From an uncultured Armatimonadota bacterium (lineage in GTDB: Bacteria; Armatimonadota; Fimbriimonadia; Fimbriimonadales; Fimbriimonadaceae), in NCBI GenBank assembly GCA_903899015.1, contig CAIUHP010000087.1, positions 1-36,374 on the forward strand: a stretch of 36,374 bases of DNA, given 5' to 3'. The notes under the pieces were generated by a model, which ran no database searches, had not been told where the DNA came from, and saw nothing but the letters and a program-made list of their open reading frames with translations. The position numbers were made by a program, and so were the translations under genes. Below, one piece after another: positions 15,812-23,403 of this stretch; the first letter of the stretch is position 1, and every line of letters starts with the position of its first letter.

Positions 15812-17953
15812 ATGATTCTAATTGGACTTCTGGTTGGATTTAGCGCGTTTCAATCGACCCTTGCTGAAAATAAAGACCCAAAGATCACTCTCACAGTTCA
15901 GGCGACTTCCGTCAAAACGGCACTTGAACTTATTGGATTAAGCGCTCATGTCACTCTCCTTACGACACCTCAAACAGCGAAAGACATCGTTTCCTTGAGG
16001 TTCGTAAATGTTCCTCTCTCGGAAGCCATGCAGCGTATTGCGAATGTTGATGACGCTGAGTGGAAGCAGGAAAAGGACGGCTATAGGCTGATTCGCCCTG
16101 CAAAACTAGAACGAGCAGAACAGGATTTCGAGCGGAACCGTGCCATCCAAGCATTCTCGAATGCGTTGAATGAACGCCGAACGCAACTTCAAAAGCTAAC
16201 TCCTTGGAGCGAGCAAGAAGCCGACCACTATATTGAGCAGATTCAGGCCCTTATCAAGGATCTGCCAACTACCAACCCACCACCAGCTTGGAGAAAACGT
16301 GGGCAACAGATTCTACTGCAGTCACCGTTTTCAAGGGCGATTAAAGAGTTGGTCGCGACAATGGATCCGGTGGAACTCGCGGGAATCCCAACTTCCTTTC
16401 GAACCGTTTGGTCCTCAAAACCGACTCAAACTCAACGGCCTTTTTCGACTCTCTCTCAAAAAATCCTTGAGCAGTACGCGCAGAATGACTTGATCTGGAA
16501 GAAAGCGATTGTGAGCCATTCTGTAACTCCTCCAACGGTTACCGGCAATCCATTTTGGACTCAACAGCTTGCCACCTTATTAAAGACGGATCGTCATTCT
16601 AGCCCCACTTTTCTACTTGCATTTGACAATGGTCGGGACTTCACTTTAACCGCCTACGACGATGACGGGAAGAAAATAGCGAGTTCGACGGACTCGCTAC
16701 AAGGGAGACTTCCCACAAACGACGACTCGCTTAAGACTCTGTTTAATAACCCTAAAGAAAAGCCGATCTCACTCGAAGGGGATAGTCGTTTATTGACTGA
16801 TTTCATTCGAAAAGGAAATATTGATGAACGCGGGACACCTCCCGCTAACTTACTTGCCAAATTACTCGATCCAGAACGCACCGATCCCCTTGCCTTGACT
16901 GGCTCGCCGCTGTTAGTCCGGGTTACTGAGGCTCGAAATATCAACATGATCGCGCGACTTCCCGATAAATTGGCGGTCATCGACGAAATTGCGGCCATCC
17001 GAGGTCAAGAATCGGACGCTTCGCTGGCACTTGGCCAATATTCTGATTGGGGAGGCCTCATTGATTTCCACGATGGTTGGTTGACCGTTCGACCGGACCA
17101 CCCAGCCCAAACAAGAACCATTCAGGTTGATCGGCGGGCCCTTGGGAAATATCTCAATCGACTCAATCGAAAGACACCCCTGACAGTTGATGAGCAAGCC
17201 AGCTTAATAGCACCCCTCCCTGAATTTGAATCAAATGACTTACCGTTTCGTCAGGCAACGTACTTGAACTGCCCAGAAGCGATGTTTATGGACTTCCCAA
17301 TCCTTCGTTTTTACGCGGAAGTGACTCCTCAACAGCGTGAGCGAATGCAGACCGTTGGAATGCCTCTCGCAAGCTTAACAACACGTGAACATGAGCTATT
17401 GAATCGGATGGTGTACGGACTCTCGTATATCCTAACTTATACGCCACCTCCTAAGATCGATGGTGTGACGGCAATTGATTCTGAGCTCTATGCGTCGGGA
17501 ATTCTGAGTGACGCCACCGAATCCTTACCATCTGGGCTTCCTCCCGAAGGAATCGTCAAGGTGCGGGTCCAGAACCAACCGTGCGTTTATGAGCAAACAC
17601 CAGACCAAAAGGTTCATGGCATGGATCAGCTTCTACCCGATCACTTGGCGATGCTCATTTACGCAGAGAAACACCCGGAAGAGTTCAAAAACAATAACCC
17701 GGTTGCGGGTCGAGATTTCAAACATTTCATGGTTGGAAACCGAACAACGATTACTCTCACCTTTCAATTCACTCCGACTCTTTCCATGACTGGATATTTG
17801 CAGGATGGAAACGTAACGAATCTGAAGAGTTTGCCCTACGAAGAGCTTCCTCAAACCTACAAGAGTGAATTCGAAATTGCCTATGATAAGTGGGCAAGAA
17901 TGATGGCACTACGAATTGCGGGGACCAAAGGGAAAGCTATTCCTCCTCCTTAA
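15812..17953 (+). CDS. Secreted protein with secretin/STN-like N-terminal domain, unknown function
   Basis: The 713-residue protein has a signal peptide (MILIGLLVGFSAFQSTLA) with cleavage near residue 18. Residues 24-95 read ITLTVQATSVKTALELIG, then SLRFVNVPLSEAMQRIANV and a YRLIRP strand. This is the beta-alpha-beta plan of the STN/secretin N0 domain, found in secretins and TonB receptors. The remaining 600 residues have no secretin pore domain and no family I recognise. The gene follows the GloVer/DUF11 gene with a 3-nt gap and no separate ribosome-binding site, so its product probably works with that protein in the envelope. A stop at 17953 is followed by no clear terminator. Confidence 0.75.
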   Translation: MILIGLLVGFSAFQSTLAENKDPKITLTVQATSVKTALELIGLSAHVTLLTTPQTAKDIVSLRFVNVPLSEAMQRIANVDDAEWKQEKDGYRLIRPAKLERAEQDFERNRAIQAFSNALNERRTQLQKLTPWSEQEADHYIEQIQALIKDLPTTNPPPAWRKRGQQILLQSPFSRAIKELVATMDPVELAGIPTSFRTVWSSKPTQTQRPFSTLSQKILEQYAQNDLIWKKAIVSHSVTPPTVTGNPFWTQQLATLLKTDRHSSPTFLLAFDNGRDFTLTAYDDDGKKIASSTDSLQGRLPTNDDSLKTLFNNPKEKPISLEGDSRLLTDFIRKGNIDERGTPPANLLAKLLDPERTDPLALTGSPLLVRVTEARNINMIARLPDKLAVIDEIAAIRGQESDASLALGQYSDWGGLIDFHDGWLTVRPDHPAQTRTIQVDRRALGKYLNRLNRKTPLTVDEQASLIAPLPEFESNDLPFRQATYLNCPEAMFMDFPILRFYAEVTPQQRERMQTVGMPLASLTTREHELLNRMVYGLSYILTYTPPPKIDGVTAIDSELYASGILSDATESLPSGLPPEGIVKVRVQNQPCVYEQTPDQKVHGMDQLLPDHLAMLIYAEKHPEEFKNNNPVAGRDFKHFMVGNRTTITLTFQFTPTLSMTGYLQDGNVTNLKSLPYEELPQTYKSEFEIAYDKWARMMALRIAGTKGKAIPPP

Positions 17954-18072
17954 ACATCTATCTAAATTCATGAGAGCCGCAAAATGTCTCCAGCGAAGGA
18001 AATTCGACGGTCTCTCGAAAAAACAGAAAACTCACTTACAATTCAAGCACGCGACGTTTTATTCGGACTAAT

Positions 18073-18078
18073 GGGGAG
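18073..18078 (+). promoter_or_regulatory. Ribosome-binding site that sets the TTG start of the globin-ankyrin gene
   Basis: GGGGAG at 18073-18078 lies 9 nt before the TTG at 18088. An in-frame TGA at 18079 rules out any start further upstream, and no ATG occurs near the globin N-terminus, so TTG is the supported start. Confidence 0.65.
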
Positions 18079-18087
18079 TGAATAGGT

Positions 18088-19098
18088 TTGAAGGAATCGC
18101 AGTCATTGCTGGATCAACTTGGAGGTGAATTTGGATGTCTGCGACTCGCCACAGAATTCTATTCCCGAGTTGCCGAAAATACCGATCTCAAGCCATTGTT
18201 TCCGGGAAAGAGCTTACGTTGTGCGACAGAAGAGTTCTCGGCTTTCCTCGTTCAATTCCTGGACGGGGATGAAAGTAAAACTCAATATCGTTGGTGGTTG
18301 AGCTTAAAAGAATCGCACGGAAGATTTCAAATTAGTGAAGAACAACGGTCCGCTTGGCTCGGCTTGATGCGTGAAACGATCCACGATTTGTATGAGGACC
18401 CCGAAACGCGACAGACTCTTCAGCGTTTCTTCCTGACTTCATCGGCCTACATCGTCGGCAAAAGTCAAGCGGAGATCGGCCACACGGAATTGAGTCATCG
18501 ATGGGAAACTCCGAAGTCGCTAGATCGCCTCGTCGAATACATTGCGAAGGGCTATGATTTCGATGCGATTGAACTTACCAAAAAGTTCAAATCGAGACCC
18601 GCCGTGTTCGTTGGCATCTTGGAAAAGATGATGGCCACTGGTCGCGAACTACCGGTTGAGTTCGTTTTAGCGAGTATCACGGCCAACCCGGACTTAGTGG
18701 ACCATCCGTACAACGGTAGAGGTCTCCTCCATTTTGCCGCCGGATGTTCCTGTTTGCCGGTCGTACAGCTCCTAATAACTATCGGAGCAGACCCAAACAC
18801 AAGCGATAGCGGCGGGCACGCGCCCTTGTACCGCGTCGCAAGCACGAATGGATCTATCGACGGTTCCACAATCATTCGCGAATTGGTCCGAGCAGGCGCC
18901 GCTATGAATCACAACGGAGGTGTTATGCGTGCCACCGCTCTTCATCAAGCTGCCCGGTTTGGAGACCTTGAAGTCGCGAAAGCACTTGTCGACGCTGGTG
19001 CCAACCCAATGGCAAGAGACAAGAAAGGATTAACTCCCCTTGACCGTGCAGTCAGCGGCCGTCGGCACAAAGTAGCTGCTTTTCTTGCTTCGCTTTAG
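18088..19098 (+). CDS. Group II truncated haemoglobin fused to ankyrin repeats
   Basis: Residues 1 to about 128 are a group II (GlbO-type) truncated haemoglobin. Key residues keep the spacing of Mycobacterium GlbO: Y25 (B10), F38 (CD1, Tyr in GlbO), proximal H77 (F8) in KESHGRFQIS, and W90 (G8) in RSAWLGLM. The HGRFQIS-EEQRSAWL block is diagnostic. A linker (about 129-205) follows, then ankyrin repeats (about 206-336) with the hallmarks GRGLLHFAAG, HAPLYRVAS, ATALHQAARFGDLEVAKALVDAGANP and GLTPLDRAV. The globin would bind O2, NO or related ligands, and the repeats would bind a partner protein. No signal peptide is present, so it is cytoplasmic. Start TTG 18088 is supported by GGGGAG upstream. 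Confidence 0.87.
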   Translation: MKESQSLLDQLGGEFGCLRLATEFYSRVAENTDLKPLFPGKSLRCATEEFSAFLVQFLDGDESKTQYRWWLSLKESHGRFQISEEQRSAWLGLMRETIHDLYEDPETRQTLQRFFLTSSAYIVGKSQAEIGHTELSHRWETPKSLDRLVEYIAKGYDFDAIELTKKFKSRPAVFVGILEKMMATGRELPVEFVLASITANPDLVDHPYNGRGLLHFAAGCSCLPVVQLLITIGADPNTSDSGGHAPLYRVASTNGSIDGSTIIRELVRAGAAMNHNGGVMRATALHQAARFGDLEVAKALVDAGANPMARDKKGLTPLDRAVSGRRHKVAAFLASL

Positions 19099-19369
19099 GT
19101 AGCCAAAAATTGCACGGTGCTGTTGGCAATTCCAATCGAAAACCGAGCAGATTTCCATATTGGATTCACAGGCTTCTTTTAAGATCGATAGGTAGTCGCT
19201 CGGGTCGATTTAGCTACAAAGCAATTGCCAAGCATACATCGCAGCAAACCTAACAATCGCGCATGGATTTGTTTCGACTACCCGTGCCCTTCTTGAGGAT
19301 AAATGGGGCATAAATTCGAATCTAGGGCTAGCTTCTTTCACTTGTTTTTGACCAGAATTCCGCGAGAAT

Positions 19370-19390
19370 TTGGCAACAAAACTTTGCCAA
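19370..19390. repeat. Perfect 7-bp inverted repeat TTGGCAA/TTGCCAA
   Basis: The arms are separated by a 7-nt loop and lie about 110 nt upstream of the AT-rich promoter tract of the beta-helix gene. It could be an operator site or an RNA stem-loop. There is no T-tract after it, so it is unlikely to be the terminator of the globin gene 270 nt upstream. Confidence 0.4.
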
Positions 19391-19456
19391 CGAGTTCTGC
19401 ATTTGGCCCCTGGGCGATCAGCATGTGCTCATAGTTCGAGCGATTATAAGCACAGC

Positions 19457-19505
19457 AATTATTTTTTCATATTTTATTATTTTTATTTCTTTTTGCAGTT
19501 AGAAT
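19457..19505 (+). promoter_or_regulatory. AT-rich UP-like tract and TAGAAT -10 box of the beta-helix gene
   Basis: About 40 nt of nearly pure A and T with long T runs end at TAGAAT (19500-19505), five of six matches to the -10 consensus. The -35 at the right distance is only TTATTT. A transcript from here would carry a leader of about 75 nt with the AAGGA ribosome site before ATG 19591. Confidence 0.4.
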
Positions 19506-19590
19506 ATCACTACGAATACGGGCATAACCAATAGAATGATGTGACTTCGTTTAACCGAGTAAATGCGCCCTCGTTTCAAGGAACTTCTCT

Positions 19591-21552
19591 ATGCAGCTTA
19601 AATATCTGTCCCCTCTTTTTAGCTTGCTGTTTCTGGCTTGTGCCGGAGCAGCTTGTGCCGCCGACATTCACGTCCCGGCCGACTACTCGACGATTCAGGC
19701 TGCGGTCGATGCGGCGAGCCCAGGAGACAACGTGGTTCTTGCTCCAGGCACTTACTATGGCACCGGAAATGTCAACGTAACATTTGGCGGCAAGGCCGTC
19801 ACTGTCAAGAACACCGATGGCCACATGTACGAGAGCATCATAGACTGTCAGTGGAACGCACGCGCGTTTCTCATGCAATCTGGCGAAGGAGCCGGCACAG
19901 TTATCCACGGCCTCGCGATAACTAATGGTTACAGTGGCGTCAATGATGTTGGGGGAGCAATTGTTGTCAGTAATGCAAGTCCTACCATTGAATGGTCACG
20001 CTTCAGCAACTGCTACGCCGACTATCAAGGCGGAGCGATCGATGCAGAAGACTCTCATCTACACGTCCAATACTGCAATTTCGACAGTGACACGAGCAAT
20101 AACGACGGTGGTGCGGTTTTGATCCGACGAGGCAACGCTCAAATCAATAACAGCACATTTGCTAATTGCTTATCGTATTTTTATGGCGATGCGATTGCTG
20201 GAGAAGAGAATGCCCAGGTAACGGTTAGGCAATGCGAATTTGATCGAAACCATGGATTAATTGCGGTTTTCAACTGCAGCTCCATTAGCCAGTCGACCTT
20301 CTTCGAAAACAATTGGGGAGTCTATTTCGACTACCAATATTGCAATACCCCTACCAATGTCGTGAGCGATTGCACTTTCATTCATAATTCACAGGCCGGA
20401 GTCCTTATGGAGGCATGCAGCAATCTTGTTTGCTCCAACTGCTCCTTCAGCAGGAATCAGGCATCGGGCTTTGTTTGCGACAATAGTCAAAACTTGGTTG
20501 TCACCAACTGTTCTTTCTCGAACAATACCTATACCGGCATGAGGTCCGATTTTAACGCGGGCGCAATTTGCTTGTTCGCATACAACCAGAATTTGCAAAT
20601 AAGGAATTCAGTTCTTTGGGGCAATCAGGATCCAGTAATCGGTGAAAGCATCTACTATGGCGGAACTAGTAACTGGACCGTCACCAACTGCGATGTTCAA
20701 GGCGGAGCCTCGGGAACGGGAAATATCAACGTTGACCCGAAGTTCGTTTCTCCTTCCAATGATGATCTGCACATCCTTTCATCGTCGCCCTGCGTAAATT
20801 CCGGATCCAATGCGTTCGCTCCGACTAATCAAGTCGACCCAGGAAAGGCTTACGTCATAGATTTGGATGGTTTCCCACGTATTTCGGGCGGAACGGTTGA
20901 CATGGGTGCTTACGAGATTCAGGGACCTCCTGCACCGGTAACTACATCGCGATTTACGGGACCAGCGGGTCTAAATGGCTGGTATAGAGACACAACCTTT
21001 GTCTATCTCAATTCAACTGTTTCTCAAGGCTATGTTCAAGGGATCTACTACACGGTAGATGGCGGACAGACAACCGCTGGAACAGTCATCACACTCAGCC
21101 GAAGCGGTGTTCACACAGTCACTTACTGGGCAACAAGCACGCATCACGCGACTGAGTCCGCTCATACCATGACGATCATGATCGACAAGGACAAGCCGGT
21201 TCTATCAGATGTCGCTGACTTGCCGGTTATCACGGCTGGCGTCTATGAAAATGCAGGAACTAAAACCAAGAACGTTACGTTCTCAGGACTTGCATCTGAC
21301 TTGACTTCGGGCATCGATGTCACATCAGGAACCTTCAGCGTCTATGACAGCTATGGTCTGTGTCACCCAACCGGTTCGTTCACCATCAACCCTGATGGAA
21401 CTTACTCCTTTGTCATTCCAATAATGGCAACCATTCGATTCGGCGTCAACACTGATGCTCGATACCGAGTGACCTTCACCGTGAAAGACATCGCCGGCAA
21501 CACAACATCCGTCACCACAAGTGTCGGAGTGAAAGTCAACGTTCCCAGCTAG
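19591..21552 (+). CDS. Secreted right-handed beta-helix protein with OmpL47-type domain
   Basis: The 653-residue protein has a signal peptide ending near ACAA-DIHV. The start of the mature part, IHVPADYSTIQAAVDAASPGDNVVLAPGTYYG, is the DUF1565/pectate-lyase-like cap typical of parallel beta-helix proteins. Residues from about 60 to 390 are Asn- and Cys-rich short repeats (such as NCSFSNN, NCDVQGG), each a turn of the helix. Around 455-530 is an OmpL47-type beta-sandwich (WYRDTTFVYLN through GVHTVTYWATS). A C-terminal domain to 653 carries two further beta-rich segments. Such proteins bind or cleave polysaccharide or form surface layers; no catalytic motif was identified. AAGGAA lies about 7 nt before the ATG. 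Confidence 0.85.
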   Translation: MQLKYLSPLFSLLFLACAGAACAADIHVPADYSTIQAAVDAASPGDNVVLAPGTYYGTGNVNVTFGGKAVTVKNTDGHMYESIIDCQWNARAFLMQSGEGAGTVIHGLAITNGYSGVNDVGGAIVVSNASPTIEWSRFSNCYADYQGGAIDAEDSHLHVQYCNFDSDTSNNDGGAVLIRRGNAQINNSTFANCLSYFYGDAIAGEENAQVTVRQCEFDRNHGLIAVFNCSSISQSTFFENNWGVYFDYQYCNTPTNVVSDCTFIHNSQAGVLMEACSNLVCSNCSFSRNQASGFVCDNSQNLVVTNCSFSNNTYTGMRSDFNAGAICLFAYNQNLQIRNSVLWGNQDPVIGESIYYGGTSNWTVTNCDVQGGASGTGNINVDPKFVSPSNDDLHILSSSPCVNSGSNAFAPTNQVDPGKAYVIDLDGFPRISGGTVDMGAYEIQGPPAPVTTSRFTGPAGLNGWYRDTTFVYLNSTVSQGYVQGIYYTVDGGQTTAGTVITLSRSGVHTVTYWATSTHHATESAHTMTIMIDKDKPVLSDVADLPVITAGVYENAGTKTKNVTFSGLASDLTSGIDVTSGTFSVYDSYGLCHPTGSFTINPDGTYSFVIPIMATIRFGVNTDARYRVTFTVKDIAGNTTSVTTSVGVKVNVPS

Positions 21553-21572
21553 TTCGGGTTTGCTTCGTTACT

Positions 21573-21599
21573 CCCTCCGGTCTCGTCGAGGCCGGAGGG
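21573..21599 (+). terminator. Hairpin terminator after the beta-helix gene
   Basis: The stem CCCTCCGG (21573-21580) pairs with CCGGAGGG (21592-21599) across an 11-nt loop, starting 20 nt after the stop codon. The following CGTTCTTGCGTTT is only mildly T-rich. Confidence 0.7.
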
Positions 21600-21786
21600 C
21601 GTTCTTGCGTTTGGCTATTAACCTTATAGGTTTGACCTGTCTCTGGACCGAGCCGTATGCAGTCGCTGCCGCAAGTTGGTCGAGTTACTGGCTTCCTACA
21701 AGTAGCGTTTCGATAGGCATATAAGCCGGGGTTACCAACCCATTTGCGGCAAGAATTGGCTCTGAACTTGGCCAGAATTTCATAGC

Positions 21787-21832
21787 TCGGAGCGTAGATT
21801 TGTGTTTACAGGAATGTGTAAACCTGCTCCGA
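21787..21832. repeat. Intergenic repeat module 2, copy B (nested palindrome)
   Basis: The outer arms TCGGAGC (21787-21793) and GCTCCGA (21826-21832) pair perfectly. The inner arms GTTTACA (21804-21810) and TGTAAAC (21817-21823) also pair perfectly around GGAATG. The architecture matches copy A at 10922-10975, while the inner sequence has diverged with compensating changes. Confidence 0.65.
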
Positions 21833-21896
21833 AGGTGTTGAGACGGGACGTTTGAAAGGCAAAGCTGACCGATGCAGATTCAGGTTTTTGCAAGCA

Positions 21897-21934
21897 AAAT
21901 CGGGGCAAGAGCCATCCCCGGTCTACAAGAATTT
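21897..21934. repeat. Intergenic repeat module 1, copy B (hairpin plus TCTACAA tail)
   Basis: AAAAt, CGGGG/CCCCG hairpin, then gTCTACAAgAATTT. Compared with copy A at 10873-10911, the order of modules 1 and 2 is reversed here, so the two modules move or are kept independently. Confidence 0.6.
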
Positions 21935-22015
21935 GAAGTTTGGTGATTGAATTTCCAATTGGAATCAACTCCAACTCTGTAACGTCGGGACGAGCCAACC
22001 GACGCCTACGAGGAA

Positions 22016-22041
22016 TTTGGGGGAGTAACTTGCCCCCCAAA
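22016..22041 (-). terminator. Hairpin terminator after ychF
   Basis: TTTGGGGG (22016-22023) pairs with CCCCCAAA (22034-22041) around a 10-nt loop, 20 nt past the ychF stop on the minus strand. Reading in the ychF direction the stem is followed by TTCC rather than a long T-tract. Confidence 0.6.
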
Positions 22042-22061
22042 CCCTATGCCCCATCCCCCAG

Positions 22062-23153
22062 CTACACATTAAACAGGAAGTGCATCACGTCGCCTTCTTG
22101 AACGATGTACTCCTTCCCTTCGCTTCGAACCAAACCTTTCGATTTGGCGTTGGCCATGCTGCCATTTTCATCTAAGTCCTTATAGCTCACGGTTTCGGCT
22201 CGAATGAATCCTCGCTCGAAATCGCTATGGATCACACCGGCGGCTTGGGGTGCCGTCATGCCCTGAATAATCGTCCAGGCTCTTGTTTCCTTGGGACCAC
22301 AGGTGAAGTAAGTCTGAAGTCCAAGCAACATGTAAGTTGCCCGGATGAGCGACTGCAATCCGCCTTCCGTCACGCCCAAAGACTCAAGATATTCACGTCG
22401 ATCTTCCGCCGGAAGTTCAAGCAGTTCCGCTTCTACTTGCGCTGAAATAACGACGACTTGCGCCCCTTCCTCTATTGCGATAGCCTTGACGGCGTCTACG
22501 TATTTGTTCCCGGTTGCCAAATCGTGCTCAGCAACATTGGCCGCAAAAATGATTGGTTTCTTCGTAAGCAGACCTAGATTTTTGATCGATTTTTCTTCGT
22601 CTTCAGTCAACGAAATTGTTCGGGCAGCAAATCCTTCTTGAAGAGCGGGCAAGATTTTTTCAAGGGCTTCAACTTCAACTTGAGATTCCTTCTTGGTCCG
22701 AGCTTCCTTTCGAGCTCGCTCTAGTCGGCGCTCAACCTGAGCCATGTCCGACAACACCAACTCCATATTGATAATCTCGATATCACGAGCAGGATCGATC
22801 GAACCAGCGACGTGAATGATGTCGTCGTTGTCGAAACATCGAACCACGTGAATGATTGCATCCACTTCTCGAATGTTGGCCAGGAATTGATTTCCCAAAC
22901 CTTCTCCCTGAGAGGCGCCCTTTACGAGACCGGCGATATCAACGATCTCAAGTTTTGCGGGCAAGATGCGCTCAGAAGATCCTATCTCGGCAAGTCGATC
23001 CATCCGAGCGTCGGGTACATCAACGATTCCTACATTGGGCTCGATGGTACAAAACGGAAAATTAGCGGCTTGGGCCTTTGAATTCTCAACGATGGCATTA
23101 AAAAGAGTCGATTTGCCGACGTTCGGCAGTCCTACATTTCCAGCTCTTAGCAT
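22062..23153 (-). CDS. ychF: Redox-regulated ATPase YchF (OBG family)
   Basis: From ATG 23153 the protein is 363 residues, the same length as E. coli YchF, an Obg-family P-loop protein that hydrolyses ATP rather than GTP and binds ribosomes. Features are G1 GLPNVGKST (residues 8-16), EPNVGIVDVPD at 39-48, G3 D72-I-A-G75 in VDIAGLVKGASQGEG, and NVAE in place of the GTP-specific NKxD. A coiled-coil insertion lies around 125-165. A C-terminal TGS-like domain has GPKETRAWTI and HSDFERGFIRAETV. The frame extends 32 codons upstream, but those residues are not conserved in YchF. A CATAAT box lies 12 nt upstream. It is divergent from the VOC gene. Confidence 0.95.
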   Translation of the reverse strand: MLRAGNVGLPNVGKSTLFNAIVENSKAQAANFPFCTIEPNVGIVDVPDARMDRLAEIGSSERILPAKLEIVDIAGLVKGASQGEGLGNQFLANIREVDAIIHVVRCFDNDDIIHVAGSIDPARDIEIINMELVLSDMAQVERRLERARKEARTKKESQVEVEALEKILPALQEGFAARTISLTEDEEKSIKNLGLLTKKPIIFAANVAEHDLATGNKYVDAVKAIAIEEGAQVVVISAQVEAELLELPAEDRREYLESLGVTEGGLQSLIRATYMLLGLQTYFTCGPKETRAWTIIQGMTAPQAAGVIHSDFERGFIRAETVSYKDLDENGSMANAKSKGLVRSEGKEYIVQEGDVMHFLFNV

Positions 23154-23320
23154 TAGATGGAAGAGATTATGCAAGGTTTGAGCGAAGTGCCGGTTAAGGA
23201 ACCCATTCTGCTCCCCGTGTTCCATCTCACTTTCAAATCGAATCGACACCTTTGGCTCACTATTTTTGAGAGCGCAAGGGTAAGAATCAATCTCCGAGCA
23301 TCGTCCGATAAATGGTGCGA

Positions 23321-23326
23321 TATAAT
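23321..23326 (+). promoter_or_regulatory. TATAAT box upstream of the VOC gene
   Basis: A consensus TATAAT lies in the ychF/VOC intergenic region with no good -35. A transcript starting about 7 nt later would have a leader of about 70 nt carrying two hairpins before ATG 23404. Confidence 0.4.
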
Positions 23327-23364
23327 GGAATCGTTGCCGTAGGGCGCACCGACTGATGGTCGAA

Positions 23365-23397
23365 AGGGCAAAGCCCTCCTACTTACTTAATCGTAGG
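23365..23397 (+). promoter_or_regulatory. Two adjacent hairpins in the leader of the VOC gene
   Basis: AGGGC-AAA-GCCCT (23365-23377) is followed at once by CCTAC...GTAGG (23378-23397), ending 6 nt before the ATG at 23404. The second stem would bury the ribosome-binding region, so it may affect translation. It could equally be a repeat remnant, since the GGGCAAAGCCC core is repeat-like. Confidence 0.35.
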
Positions 23398-23403
23398 TTG
23401 TGC

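Larger units (their letters stand above)
19099..19590. other. 492-nt intergenic region upstream of the beta-helix gene
   Basis: No gene is visible. A perfect 7-bp hairpin, TTGGCAA (19370-19376) with TTGCCAA (19384-19390), lies mid-region. A smaller TTGG/CCAA palindrome lies near 19124-19136. An AT-rich tract runs from about 19457 to 19498 and ends at a TAGAAT box. Much of this is probably the long promoter and leader region of the beta-helix gene. I could not match a known riboswitch. Confidence 0.5.
21553..22061. other. 509-nt intergenic region dense in hairpins and repeats
   Basis: No gene is supported. In order it contains the beta-helix terminator, a TGCCGCAA/TTGCGGCA inverted pair far apart (about 21669 and 21751), repeat module 2 copy B, repeat module 1 copy B, a CGTCGG/CCGACG hairpin at 21983-22004, and the ychF terminator. 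A minus-strand frame of 86 codons across it runs through the repeats and has no start context, so I reject it as a gene. Confidence 0.55.

Noticed and set aside
19370-19390. Terminator for the globin-ankyrin gene
   Set aside because: It lies more than 270 nt past the stop and lacks a T-tract.
21897-21934. Module 1 hairpin as a transcription terminator
   Set aside because: The arms are only 5 bp with a 10-nt loop, no T-tract follows, and it is far from either gene end; the sequence recurs elsewhere as a repeat.
21780-22040. Minus-strand 86-codon frame between the beta-helix gene and ychF
   Set aside because: It runs through the hairpin repeats and the ychF terminator and has no start signal.
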